Part shown: piece by piece, positions 46,131 to 54,672 of the stretch
Position numbering within the stretch: position 1 is the stretch's first letter
How the letters are laid out: each line of letters opens with the position of its first letter
Notes under the pieces: generated by a model
What the model was told of the DNA's origin: nothing
The model's input: the letters and a program-made list of their open reading frames with translations, nothing else
Databases searched by the model: none
Assembly (NCBI RefSeq): GCF_004343585.1
Contig: NZ_SLYW01000002.1
Coordinates: 1-64,000 of the forward strand
Direction: 5' to 3'
From: Neorhizobium sp. JUb45
Lineage (GTDB): Bacteria; Pseudomonadota; Alphaproteobacteria; Rhizobiales; Rhizobiaceae
Length of the DNA: 64,000 nucleotides
Translations under genes and position numbers: made by a program

Positions 46131-47135
46131 ATGTCGTTCATGCAGAACAAATTGCGCTCTTCTCGCGCCCAGCCGGTCACCGGGCCGGACCACCACGCGC
46201 ATAAAATCCTTCCGGCCAGCGCCTCAAATTCTGTGCAGTTCGATCGCCTTCAGGCCTTGTTCGACAGGTCGTTCAAGGCGGCCCGTGTGGGTATCTGGGA
46301 ATGCACTCTGCCGGATCAGTCGATCACCTGGACCGATACCGTCTATGACCTGTTCGAGCTCGAGCCCGGTTCACCGCTGCTACGGCAGGATACGGTGGAT
46401 ATGTATAAGCCCGAATCCCGCCGGAAGTTGACGGAGCTTCGCAGTGCGGCCCTCTGCGAGGGCGATGGTTTTACGCTCGACGCGCAGATCATCACCGCCA
46501 AGGGCAATCTTCGCTGGATCCGCATCACCGCGATCGTGGAGAGGGAGGGGGGCAAGCCTGTCCGCATTTTTGGCATGAAGCAGGATATCACCGCGGAGAA
46601 GAACACGTTCGAGCATATCCGCAAGCTGGCCGAAACAGATGCGGTGACCGGGCTTGCGTCACGCATGAAGTTCGAAGCTGTTCTTGATGACGCGGTGGCC
46701 GGGCAGATGTCGAAGCCACAGGCATTGCTGCTTGTCGATCTGGATGGCTTCAAGGCCATCAACGATACGCTGGGCCACCAGGCCGGCGATGAATGCCTGA
46801 AGGATGCCGGACGCCGGATTGTCGAGGCGGCGCCGGCCGCGACCCTGATTGCCCGCCTGGGAGGTGACGAGTTCGCGATCATCCTGGAATGCAATAGTCC
46901 AGCCGCGCTCGAAGTCATCGGCAGGCGTATTGTCACCAATCTGGAATGCTGGGTTGGTTCCTATCCCGCCAAACTCAAGATCAGCGGTTCTGTCGGTGCG
47001 GCGCTGATCGTGCCGGGCATGCCGGCCAAGGATATTTTTGCAAGCGCCGACCGGGCGCTTTACGCCGTCAAGGCCAAGGGCAAGAACGGGCTTGAACTGT
47101 CGCTGAGTTCCGATCCGATGGCGGACGTGGCCTGA
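46131..47135 (+). CDS. PAS-GGDEF diguanylate cyclase
   Basis: A 334-aa cytoplasmic protein predicted to make cyclic-di-GMP. Residues ~35-160 form a PAS fold (FKAARVGIWECTLPDQSITW, LRWIRITAIVEREGG, FGMKQDITAEKN, the PAC ending), and ~175-325 a GGDEF domain with DAVTGLASRMKFE, LLVDLDGFKAINDTLGHQAG and the intact RLGGDEFAIIL active site. An RxxD inhibitory site is not obvious before GGDEF. The frame extends upstream to 45978, but the ATG at 46131 (or 46140) is more likely; neither has a strong ribosome site. It may link an internal signal to attachment or motility. A bidirectional terminator separates it from the convergent MCP gene. Confidence 0.88.
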   Translation: MSFMQNKLRSSRAQPVTGPDHHAHKILPASASNSVQFDRLQALFDRSFKAARVGIWECTLPDQSITWTDTVYDLFELEPGSPLLRQDTVDMYKPESRRKLTELRSAALCEGDGFTLDAQIITAKGNLRWIRITAIVEREGGKPVRIFGMKQDITAEKNTFEHIRKLAETDAVTGLASRMKFEAVLDDAVAGQMSKPQALLLVDLDGFKAINDTLGHQAGDECLKDAGRRIVEAAPAATLIARLGGDEFAIILECNSPAALEVIGRRIVTNLECWVGSYPAKLKISGSVGAALIVPGMPAKDIFASADRALYAVKAKGKNGLELSLSSDPMADVA

Positions 47136-47206
47136 TTTCTGAGAGGCTGTGCCTCGCAACATAGCGGCGAAGGGCCGTCATATTTTCCTGCATGTCTTCA
47201 ATGGAA

Positions 47207-47236
47207 AAGGCCGGTGCAGCTTCCCGCACCGGCCTT
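47207..47236. terminator. Bidirectional rho-independent terminator
   Basis: An 11-bp perfect stem AAGGCCGGTGC / GCACCGGCCTT with an 8-base loop, followed by a T-rich stretch on the plus strand and preceded by A-rich sequence that serves the minus strand. It lies between two convergent genes. Confidence 0.88.
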
Positions 47237-47261
47237 ATTTGTTGTGTCTGAATTATCCGGT

Positions 47262-49457
47262 TCAGCTGGCCAGAGCGTAATCGCCATAACCTGACTGTTG
47301 CCCGCGCGCTTCGTTGCCGACCTTGAAGCGGCCAATCATATGGGCGAGCGCCTCGGTCTCGTGCGCCAGGCCCTGTGCGGCGGCCGTGGTTTCTTCCACC
47401 ATGGCGGCGTTCTGCTGCGTCACCTTGTCCATCTGGTCTGCGGCGGATGAGACTTCGCGCAGGCTGATGGCCTGTTCCTGGGCGCTCGATGCGATCTGGC
47501 CGATCGTCTGGCTCATGCCGAGAACCTGCTCGACGATCTTGCCGAGCGACGTGCCGGTCTCCTGCACCAGATGCACACCGGCACCGACCTGCGTCGAGGA
47601 CAGGGAGATCAGTGTCTTGATCTCCTTGGCGGCCTGAGCCGAGCGCTGGGCGAGTTCACGCACTTCCTGCGCGACGACGGCAAAGCCCTTGCCGGCTTCG
47701 CCTGCGCGGGCAGCTTCGACGCCGGCATTCAGCGCCAGAAGGTTGGTCTGGAAAGCGATCTCGTCGATAACGCTGATGATGTTGCCGATCTTTGCAGACG
47801 AATCCTGGATCTCGGTCATTGCCGCGATGGCGCGCGAAACCACTTCGCCGCCCTTTTCGGCATCGCCGCGGGCCACGTTCACCGTCTTCTGCGCGGAGTT
47901 GGCGCCATCCGCGGTGTCGTTGACACCACGCGTGACCTCACCCAGAGCGGCAACCGTTTCTTCCAGCGAGGCGGCCTGCTGCTCGGTGCGGCGGGCCAGA
48001 TCGTTGGAGGCTGTGGAGATTTCGCCAAGACCGGAGCGGATGGCATAAACGGCCTGCACCACATTGCCGATCGTATCTTCGAGCGAGGCGACCGACGTAT
48101 TGAAATTCTGGCGGATCGTTTCGAATTCCGGCGCCAGCCTGTCGTTCATGCGCACGGTAAGGTCGCCGGATGCGAGAATGTCGAAACGGCTCTGCACGAC
48201 TTCCACGAAGCGGCGCAGGTCTTCCGCCTTGGCATTTTCCAGGCTGCTACGCGCCTTGCGGTCGGCTTCCACCTGTTCCTGCAGGGCTTCCTGCTCGGCC
48301 TTCAGGGCATCGCCGCGGGCCAGCTGATGACGGAACTTTTCAAGCGCGGAGGTCAGGCTTCCCAGTTCATCGCGGGCGCCGTTTTCCGCGATCGGATCAT
48401 GATAATTGCCGTTCGACATTTTCTGCACGGCGGAAAGAACGCTGTTCAGCGGCTTGCCGATCAGAATGCGGCTGGCGATCAGGATGACACCGAGTGTGAC
48501 GGCAAGGATCAGCAGGCCGCCTATCACGGTATTGTAGATCTGGTGCCAGACGGGGGCTGAAAACACCGCAGCCGGCACGTCGAGAACAGCCGCCCAGGTC
48601 GTGTTCATGCCCGGCGCCGTGAAGGGATAGACAAGCCGGACGGAACCGTCGGGCATGCCGGAAAGCACCTTGATCTTGCCGTCCGCCAGCGCCTGCTTCA
48701 CCGTATCGGCGCCCTGATCGGCATAGGCGTTCATCAGCTTGGACTGGTCCGGGTGCGTCAGCCATTTGCCGTTATTGGCCAGCAGCATCACGCTGCCGCC
48801 CTCGAACGGTTTCATCTGGCTGACCGTTGCGGTCAGGTCATCGAGCTTGATGTCGACGCCGGCCATGCCGAACAACGTGCCGTTGACGGTGACAGGCACG
48901 GAGACCGAAGTCACCAGCTTCTTCATGTTGGTCAGGTAGGGCGCGGTGATGACAGCCTTCTGAGACTTCAGCACGAGGCTGTAATATTCGTCTTCCGGCT
49001 TGATGGTCCAGGTGGAAAACTCCATCTGGCCGTTGTCGCCCTTGGTCCAGTAGGGGGTAAATATGCCCTCATTGTTCAAGCCGTCGCTGCCGACGGTTTT
49101 GATCGGGCTCTTGGCATCGATAAGTTCGCACATCCACACGCCGAAAATGCTCGGATATTGCGGTCCCACGCTCTTGAGCATGGCGACGATATCTGCCCGG
49201 CTTTTCGAGCCGTCGGCGATGATGCCGGAAAGGCTGGCGGCGAGCGTGCTGCCTGCCGAGGTTGCCTGGGTAATGTCGGTCGCGACACGCTGGCTGACGA
49301 GAGCGGCCTTTTCCGTCGCAAGTGCCATGACCTCGCTTTCGGTCTTGGCCTTGATGCTGATGACGTTGAAGGCGGTGTAGGCGATGAGGATGCTGGCGAT
49401 TGCCGTGCCTGTCGCAAGTATCAGCTTGCCGGACACGGTCCTGAGTATCGAAGTCAT
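47262..49457 (-). CDS. Methyl-accepting chemotaxis protein with dCache sensor
   Basis: A 731-aa membrane chemoreceptor. A first membrane helix ([20 protein letters not shown]), a periplasmic ~270-residue dCache region ([67 protein letters not shown]), a second helix ([20 protein letters not shown]), HAMP, then a cytoplasmic signalling tip with the highly conserved [20 protein letters not shown] and [20 protein letters not shown]. It binds CheA/CheW. The YYSL...DxK pattern in the Cache domain is similar to amine or amino-acid sensors, but the ligand cannot be assigned. No CheR-tethering pentapeptide ends the protein. Confidence 0.94.
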   Translation of the reverse strand: MTSILRTVSGKLILATGTAIASILIAYTAFNVISIKAKTESEVMALATEKAALVSQRVATDITQATSAGSTLAASLSGIIADGSKSRADIVAMLKSVGPQYPSIFGVWMCELIDAKSPIKTVGSDGLNNEGIFTPYWTKGDNGQMEFSTWTIKPEDEYYSLVLKSQKAVITAPYLTNMKKLVTSVSVPVTVNGTLFGMAGVDIKLDDLTATVSQMKPFEGGSVMLLANNGKWLTHPDQSKLMNAYADQGADTVKQALADGKIKVLSGMPDGSVRLVYPFTAPGMNTTWAAVLDVPAAVFSAPVWHQIYNTVIGGLLILAVTLGVILIASRILIGKPLNSVLSAVQKMSNGNYHDPIAENGARDELGSLTSALEKFRHQLARGDALKAEQEALQEQVEADRKARSSLENAKAEDLRRFVEVVQSRFDILASGDLTVRMNDRLAPEFETIRQNFNTSVASLEDTIGNVVQAVYAIRSGLGEISTASNDLARRTEQQAASLEETVAALGEVTRGVNDTADGANSAQKTVNVARGDAEKGGEVVSRAIAAMTEIQDSSAKIGNIISVIDEIAFQTNLLALNAGVEAARAGEAGKGFAVVAQEVRELAQRSAQAAKEIKTLISLSSTQVGAGVHLVQETGTSLGKIVEQVLGMSQTIGQIASSAQEQAISLREVSSAADQMDKVTQQNAAMVEETTAAAQGLAHETEALAHMIGRFKVGNEARGQQSGYGDYALAS

Positions 49458-49743
49458 GATGAAGTCCCCCAGATTTTCAGGGGAGAATGAACAATATTTA
49501 TGAAAACTTTCCCAATTCCATCGAGGCGTTGAAATGTCTTGCGATTTCGCACCGGATGGTCGCGGGAGGTGCCTTCAGGATATCGTCGTGGCGGATCAGG
49601 ACCGACACGTTGTCGCAGCGAAGCTGCCACTCATATGAGCCGCTTGACATAAAGCCTTCTCGGCGCAAGGCTGTGTGAACCGCGGGCAAGGTGCCGGCTC
49701 ATCCGTCATTTGTCTCGACCCGCGGACAGGGAGGAGAATGCGT
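49458..49743. other. Divergent intergenic region of the mcp gene
   Basis: About 285 bases shared by the divergent mcp and small-protein genes, expected to hold both promoters. The mcp ribosome site GGGGGA is visible on the minus strand near 49465. No further structure recognised. Confidence 0.4.
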
Positions 49744-49977
49744 ATGACATGGCAGATCGTGCTGAAGGACGGTTCCCGTCACGAGGTTTCCGGCGAAATC
49801 CATTTCGATACCGTGCGAGGCACAAAGCGCATTTGCCCAAGCCCGATTGTCGGCAGTAACGACATCCTCGTCCGCGCCGTCGAACAGCACGATATCGTGC
49901 TCGAATCGCCGCATGGCCATCATTACAAGGCTGCCGTCGAAATGGTCGAGGGCAAGTGGCGGGTTGTCGGGGTCTGA
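49744..49977 (+). CDS. Small hypothetical protein, 77 aa
   Basis: A short soluble protein (MTWQIVLKDGSRHEVSGEIH ... GKWRVVGV) with mainly beta-strand character and no recognised motif. The ATG at 49744 fits best because AGGAG lies seven bases upstream; ATG 49738 would be too close to it, and a GTG at 49675 has no good site. Codon use matches its neighbours, so it is probably real. Function unknown; it stands alone between the mcp promoter and a convergent flavoprotein gene. Confidence 0.6.
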   Translation: MTWQIVLKDGSRHEVSGEIHFDTVRGTKRICPSPIVGSNDILVRAVEQHDIVLESPHGHHYKAAVEMVEGKWRVVGV

Positions 49978-50005
49978 CGACCACGCACCGAGCGGATAAA
50001 GCCCC

Positions 50006-51232
50006 TTACTGCGCCAGCCAGGCCTGCATTCCAAGTGCTGCTGCCTGGCCGGTGGCAAAACATGCCGTCAGCAGATAACCGCCGGTCGGCGCTTCCCAGT
50101 CCAGCATCTCGCCGGCCACGAACAGGCCGGGGAGGCGGCGCAGCATGAAATTGTCATCGACGGCATCGTGACGAATGCCGCCGGCCGACGAGATCGCCTC
50201 GGCGATCGGGCGCGGCGCGACCAGCGGAATGGGCAGTGCCTTTATCCGGGCGGCCAGTTTCTGCGGGTCGTTCAGCACGTCCGGCGCCGACAGTTCGCGC
50301 AGCAAGGCCGTCTTGACGCCATCGATGCCGGCGCCCTTGCGCATCCGGTTGGAAAAGCTCGCCTTGCGGTCCTGACGGGACAGATCGTTTGTGAGCCGCT
50401 CAAGGCTGCGGCCGGGCATCAGATCGAGCAGCAGCGCCGCTTTGCGGGTTTCGCTGAGATGCTCGCGCAAAGTGCCGGCATGCGCGTAAACGAGGCTGCC
50501 TTCGATGCCGTGGCGCGAAATCACGAATTCGCCGGGCAGGGCATCGTTGCCGGTGACGGATGCCGTCACCGACTTGACGGGTGCGCCGGCATTGCGCTCG
50601 CGAAAATGCTCGCTCCATGCAACATCGAAGCCGCAATTCGCGGGTGCAAAATCGGCAATCTCGACACCGCGGTCTCGGAGCCATGGCAACCATGCGGCAT
50701 CGGAGCCGAGCCGTGGCCAGCTGGCGCCACCGAGCGCCAACAGAACCGCATCGGCCTCAATGGTTTTTGTGCCGTCTGGCGTTTCGATCAGCAGCGCGTC
50801 GCCGTCAAAGCCCGTCCAGCGATGCCGGGTGAGGATCTCGACACCCTGTTCGCGCAGACGCGCCACCCAGGCCCGCAACAGCGGCGAGGCTTTCATCGTG
50901 GTCGGAAACACCCGGCCGGATGAGCCGACGAAGGTTTCGGTGCCAAGTCCCGTTGCCCATGCACGCACATCGTCGGGCGTAAAAGCATCGAGCGATGTGC
51001 GCAGCCAATCGTTTGCTGCGCCATAGCGGGTGGAGAACCGGGAAAAATCTTCCGAATGGGTGATGTTGAGGCCGGACTTGCCGGCCAGCAGGAATTTGCG
51101 GGCAACCGTCGGCATCGCTTCGTAAACGGTGACGGCATGGCCGTTACGGGAGAGAACCTCTGCCGCCATAAGTCCGGCCGGACCACCGCCGATAATGGGA
51201 ATGCGCTTGCCGCCAGTGTTCTCCATGCTCAT
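50006..51232 (-). CDS. HI0933/TIGR03862-type FAD-dependent flavoprotein
   Basis: A 408-aa NAD(P)/FAD-dependent oxidoreductase of the BaiN/HI0933 type. The N terminus has the dinucleotide motif IPIIGGGPAGLMAAEVLSRN, then KFLLAGKSGLNITHSED, which is specific for this family, VLLALGGASWPRLGSD, and near the C terminus GLFVAGEMLDWEAPTGGYLL that binds FAD. Related enzymes reduce C=C bonds of steroids in gut bacteria, but the role of rhizobial members is unknown. The gene begins six bases after the amidase stop, so the two are probably co-transcribed. TTG 51241 is an alternative start. Confidence 0.88.
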   Translation of the reverse strand: MSMENTGGKRIPIIGGGPAGLMAAEVLSRNGHAVTVYEAMPTVARKFLLAGKSGLNITHSEDFSRFSTRYGAANDWLRTSLDAFTPDDVRAWATGLGTETFVGSSGRVFPTTMKASPLLRAWVARLREQGVEILTRHRWTGFDGDALLIETPDGTKTIEADAVLLALGGASWPRLGSDAAWLPWLRDRGVEIADFAPANCGFDVAWSEHFRERNAGAPVKSVTASVTGNDALPGEFVISRHGIEGSLVYAHAGTLREHLSETRKAALLLDLMPGRSLERLTNDLSRQDRKASFSNRMRKGAGIDGVKTALLRELSAPDVLNDPQKLAARIKALPIPLVAPRPIAEAISSAGGIRHDAVDDNFMLRRLPGLFVAGEMLDWEAPTGGYLLTACFATGQAAALGMQAWLAQ

Positions 51233-51237
51233 GCCGT

Positions 51238-52443
51238 TCAAGCGCCGTGATGACCGGCGGCGCCCAGCACCGACCGCCCGAGCCTGATGAGCTGCATGTC
51301 ACTGCCGTAAGGGCCAAGCAAGGAGAGACCGAAGGGCGCGCCATCGACGCTGCCGAGCGGAAGCGTGATCTGCGGGAAACCGGAGAGGCCGGACCAGCAG
51401 AGCAGACGCAGCGCCTGCTCGCGGTATGTCTGCAACGCATCATGGGCGAGGGTTTTGAGCGGTGCTGCGCCCGGAACGGTCGGCAGGACCAGAAAACCGT
51501 CATCGCCCAGCAGATCGCTCAGATAGCTGCGGAAAATGGCGCGTTTGGCAATCTCGTCGTCATAGGTCGCGGTGTCGATCTCGGCACCATAGGCGAAACG
51601 TTCCTTGACGCCGGGGCCAAGGCCGCGGTCGCTCTGCGAAATCCATGCACCATGCGCGGCCCATGCCTCATAGGCCTGGATTTTCCGGAACATCGTATAG
51701 AGGCTGTCGATATCGAAGGGGGGAGCGCTCGTGGTCGGTTGCGGCGCGCCGATCACCGGATAGGCACCATCCAGCATCCGACCATATTCGGCAGCTTCCG
51801 CCGGGCCAAGCAGCAGAGCGTCGAGAAGCGGTGCGGAAATAGCGCGACCAAGGTGGCCTCCAAAACCGTCTTTGCCCAGCAGCACATCGCCGACGGCCTC
51901 ATAGGTGGCGGCGTCGCGGGCAAACCAGCCGAAGGTGTCGAGGCTTGGAGCGAGCGGCATGGCGCGGTCAAGCGGAATGCGGCCATGGCTGGTGCGCAGC
52001 CCGATCAGCCCGCAGAAACTGGCAGGCGCGCGGATCGAGCCGCCGGTGTCGGAACCGCAGGCAATATCGGCAAGGCCGGCGGCAACCGATGCGGCGGAAC
52101 CGGAGGAAGATCCACCGGTAACACGGTCGGGGGCTGCGGAATTGACGGGAAAGGGAAAGTGGGCGTTCTGGCCCATCAGCGAAAAGGCAAGTTCGTCCGT
52201 CTGGGTCTTGCCGGCAAAGCTGGCGCCCGCATCGAACATCGCCTGCACCGCCGGCATGGTTGCCGTGGCGGGTTGCGCATTGTCGTAGATCTGCGGATTG
52301 CCGTTGCCGGTGCGGTCGCCGGCAAGGTCGAAAATATCCTTGACCGCCAGGCTCAAGCCGGAGAGCGGGCCGGACGCGGCAAAAGCCACATCCGGTTTCG
52401 GGCGGTCGAGGAAGGCGTTCATGGTATCCAGTGTCTTGGTCAT
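51238..52443 (-). CDS. Amidase-signature family hydrolase
   Basis: A 401-aa amidase, predicted to hydrolyse a small amide in the cytoplasm. The Ser-Ser-Lys triad is visible: AVKDIFDLAG with the Lys, TGGSSSGSAASVAAGL with the cis-Ser, and CGSDTGGSIRAPASFCG with the nucleophilic Ser. The length is short for GatA (about 490 aa), and the GatA C-terminal region is absent, so this is a metabolic amidase and not the tRNA enzyme. It precedes the flavoprotein gene by five bases. Substrate unknown. Confidence 0.9.
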   Translation of the reverse strand: MTKTLDTMNAFLDRPKPDVAFAASGPLSGLSLAVKDIFDLAGDRTGNGNPQIYDNAQPATATMPAVQAMFDAGASFAGKTQTDELAFSLMGQNAHFPFPVNSAAPDRVTGGSSSGSAASVAAGLADIACGSDTGGSIRAPASFCGLIGLRTSHGRIPLDRAMPLAPSLDTFGWFARDAATYEAVGDVLLGKDGFGGHLGRAISAPLLDALLLGPAEAAEYGRMLDGAYPVIGAPQPTTSAPPFDIDSLYTMFRKIQAYEAWAAHGAWISQSDRGLGPGVKERFAYGAEIDTATYDDEIAKRAIFRSYLSDLLGDDGFLVLPTVPGAAPLKTLAHDALQTYREQALRLLCWSGLSGFPQITLPLGSVDGAPFGLSLLGPYGSDMQLIRLGRSVLGAAGHHGA

Positions 52444-52473
52444 GGGCGCCTTCCTTGTCAGCGTTTTATCGGG

Positions 52474-53106
52474 TCAGGCCATCCATTGCTGGATATAGGG
52501 CCACATCTGTTCCCAGCCGTGATAAAGCATCATGCCGGCAACATAGACGATGACGGCCAGACCGACATAGGCGATCCAGCGGTGGCGATGCAACAGGCGG
52601 GCCACGAAGTTGGCGGCAAGACCCATCAGCGCGATCGAGATGATGAGGCCGATGATGAGAACCGTCGGGTGGTCCTGCGCGGCACCGGCAACAGCCAGAA
52701 CGTTGTCGAGCGACATCGAAACGTCGGCAATGACGATCTGCATCGCGGCCTGCGCAAACGTCTTCTTGACGCGGGTTTCGCCCGCTTCTGCCTCGGTTGC
52801 CGCATGTTCGGCATTGTGATCGGCCGAGCGCAGTTCGGTCCACATCTTCCAGCAGACCCAGGCCAGCAGAAGACCGCCGATGAACTGCAGACCGACAATG
52901 CCGAGCAGTTGGGCGGTGATGGCTGCAAAGCCTATACGCAGAACGGTTGCGGCAATGATACCGACCAGAATGGCCTTCTTGCGCTGTTCGGCCGGCAGGC
53001 CGGCGGCAGCAAGACCGATGACGATGGCGTTATCGCCTGCCAGAACCAGGTCGATGGCGATAACCTGCAAGAGAGCTGCAAATCCCGCAGCCGTAAAGAT
53101 TTCCAT
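52474..53106 (-). CDS. TerC/YjbE-family integral membrane protein
   Basis: A 210-aa protein with six to seven membrane helices and the TerC metal motifs: LVLAGDNAIVIGLAA in helix 1-2 and IVIADVSMSLDNVLAVAGAA in helix 4-5, whose Asp and Asn residues lie in the membrane. Relatives export Mn2+ or metallate secreted proteins. A cytoplasmic loop (RSADHNAEHAATEAEAGE) is His/Glu-rich and might bind metal. The 190-bp upstream region includes the palindrome GGCCCGCGCGGGCC at 53133-53146; I could not fit it to the yybP-ykoY Mn riboswitch that often precedes this family. Confidence 0.9.
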   Translation of the reverse strand: MEIFTAAGFAALLQVIAIDLVLAGDNAIVIGLAAAGLPAEQRKKAILVGIIAATVLRIGFAAITAQLLGIVGLQFIGGLLLAWVCWKMWTELRSADHNAEHAATEAEAGETRVKKTFAQAAMQIVIADVSMSLDNVLAVAGAAQDHPTVLIIGLIISIALMGLAANFVARLLHRHRWIAYVGLAVIVYVAGMMLYHGWEQMWPYIQQWMA

Positions 53107-53298
53107 TGTGTCTCGTACCCTCTCCTCTGGGAGGCCCGCGCGGGCCGCAAGCAGTCAAGATCGATTTGGCGCAGGCCCTAAAGCCGCACCTCGATCCATG
53201 CGTTTTTAAGTCAATGTGAGCTGTGAAACGCTACGATCACCGCTACATGACATTTCCGTGAGGATGGCAAGCGAAAACTTGCCGCAGAATGCGGCTTA

Positions 53299-54672
53299 TC
53301 AAGGCTTCTGCGGCAGACGTGACTTCAATGCGGCAACGATGTGGTCGGCAAGGCCCTTGTAGTCCTCGTCGAAATGGTGGCCGCCTTCGATGGCAACCGT
53401 CGCAACGCCGGAAGCGGCAAGCGTCGGGCAGGGGTCCTCGTCATCATCGGTGCCATAGATGCATTGCACGATTTTCGGACTGATCTTTTTCAGATCCTCG
53501 ACGCTGTCGCCGCCCTTGCCGTCACCGGCAACGCCCAGCCAGCCGGTCACCGAAATCTCGTAGTCGACTTCACGCGCCAGAGCGAGCAGCGACATCTGCA
53601 CAACATGCGACTTCTGCTCCGGCTCCAGCAGATTGTAGGTGGCAGGCAGAACGGAGGCGCCGAAGGAATAGCCGATCAGGAGAACGTTCTTTACCTTCCA
53701 TTCGCGCCGGTAGTTCTTGATGATGCGGTCGAGATCGTCGGCCACCTGCTGCGGCTTCAGCTCGGTCCAGAAGTAGCGCAGTGCATCCATGCCGACGACG
53801 GGAATACCCTCCGCCTGCAAAGCCGCCCCCACTTCGCTGTCGATGTCGCGCCAGCCGCCATCACCTGAATAGATGATCGCCATCGTGTCCAGTTTCGGTT
53901 CGGCATCGAGAATGGTCAGCGGCAGGCCAAGCGGCTGGCTGGTGTTGGCGGCCGCGTCTATGTGGTCGGAGAGCGTCGCTGACAGCGCCTCGTCGGCGGT
54001 CTTGTCGGTGTCGTTGAGGTCGATGTCGTTCCAGGCCTTTTCCAGTTCCTGCACATGCGCCTTTCCGGCGGCATCGGCCTGAGGTGTCGTCAGAACGGTG
54101 ACCGGAGCCGGCAGCGGACCTTCGGTCAGCGCATAAACGATGCCGCCTTCGACCGGCGTCTTCACGGCCGGTGTGCAAAGCTGCCGCGTCAGCGGAACGC
54201 TCGCCACCGGATCGACGGCAATCGCCTCGTCGATGGTGGCGGGCGGGCTCTGCGCGATCATGGCAAGCACCAGACCGCCACCGGCACCGATGCCGGCCAG
54301 TATTGGACGGTGATAACTGCTGTTGCCGAGCGAGCGCTGCACCTGCTGGGCAAGCGACTCGATGTCGGAGATCATGTAGATGCAGTCCTGGGGATCTTTC
54401 GCAAGCGATGTCATGTAGCTCGGGAAATCGATGCCGACGACGACCGCGCCCTTTTCCGTCAGCGCCTGCGCCTGTTTTTCTTCCCGTTCGCCCCATCCCT
54501 TGGCGTCCGAAACGAGGAAAACGCTGGCGGTGACCGCACCGCTCGGCTTGAAGATATGCGGCGAGGGGATCAGGCCGCTATCGAGACTTGCTGGCGGCTG
54601 CTGTGCCGAGGCGGGCAGTGAAATACCGACGGCCAGAGCGGCAGAGACGATGCAGGTAACAAAACGGTTCAT
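53299..54672 (-). CDS. acvB: AcvB-type periplasmic lysyl-phosphatidylglycerol hydrolase
   Basis: A 457-aa secreted protein homologous to the Agrobacterium virulence protein AcvB and to VirJ. A signal peptide is clear (CIVSAALAVGISLPASAQ, cleavage about residue 24). Two alpha/beta-hydrolase-like halves follow: the first (about 45-220) has a degenerate elbow GIGAGGGLVL without a nucleophilic Ser, the second (about 255-455) has the nucleophile in LIGYSFGASVLPATY and ends with GGHHFDEDY, the catalytic His. AcvB is known to hydrolyse lysyl-phosphatidylglycerol made by LpiA, which limits its level and is needed for normal DNA transfer. The start overlaps the lpiA stop by four bases. Confidence 0.93.
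   Translation of the reverse strand: MNRFVTCIVSAALAVGISLPASAQQPPASLDSGLIPSPHIFKPSGAVTASVFLVSDAKGWGEREEKQAQALTEKGAVVVGIDFPSYMTSLAKDPQDCIYMISDIESLAQQVQRSLGNSSYHRPILAGIGAGGGLVLAMIAQSPPATIDEAIAVDPVASVPLTRQLCTPAVKTPVEGGIVYALTEGPLPAPVTVLTTPQADAAGKAHVQELEKAWNDIDLNDTDKTADEALSATLSDHIDAAANTSQPLGLPLTILDAEPKLDTMAIIYSGDGGWRDIDSEVGAALQAEGIPVVGMDALRYFWTELKPQQVADDLDRIIKNYRREWKVKNVLLIGYSFGASVLPATYNLLEPEQKSHVVQMSLLALAREVDYEISVTGWLGVAGDGKGGDSVEDLKKISPKIVQCIYGTDDDEDPCPTLAASGVATVAIEGGHHFDEDYKGLADHIVAALKSRLPQKP

Noticed and set aside
51247-53181. A 644-codon plus-strand frame
   Set aside because: Antisense to the amidase and TerC genes; a GC-rich shadow frame.
53107-53298. yybP-ykoY manganese riboswitch before the TerC gene
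   Set aside because: The region has a GC-rich palindrome but I could not match the conserved loop sequences of the riboswitch. A covariance-model search would decide.
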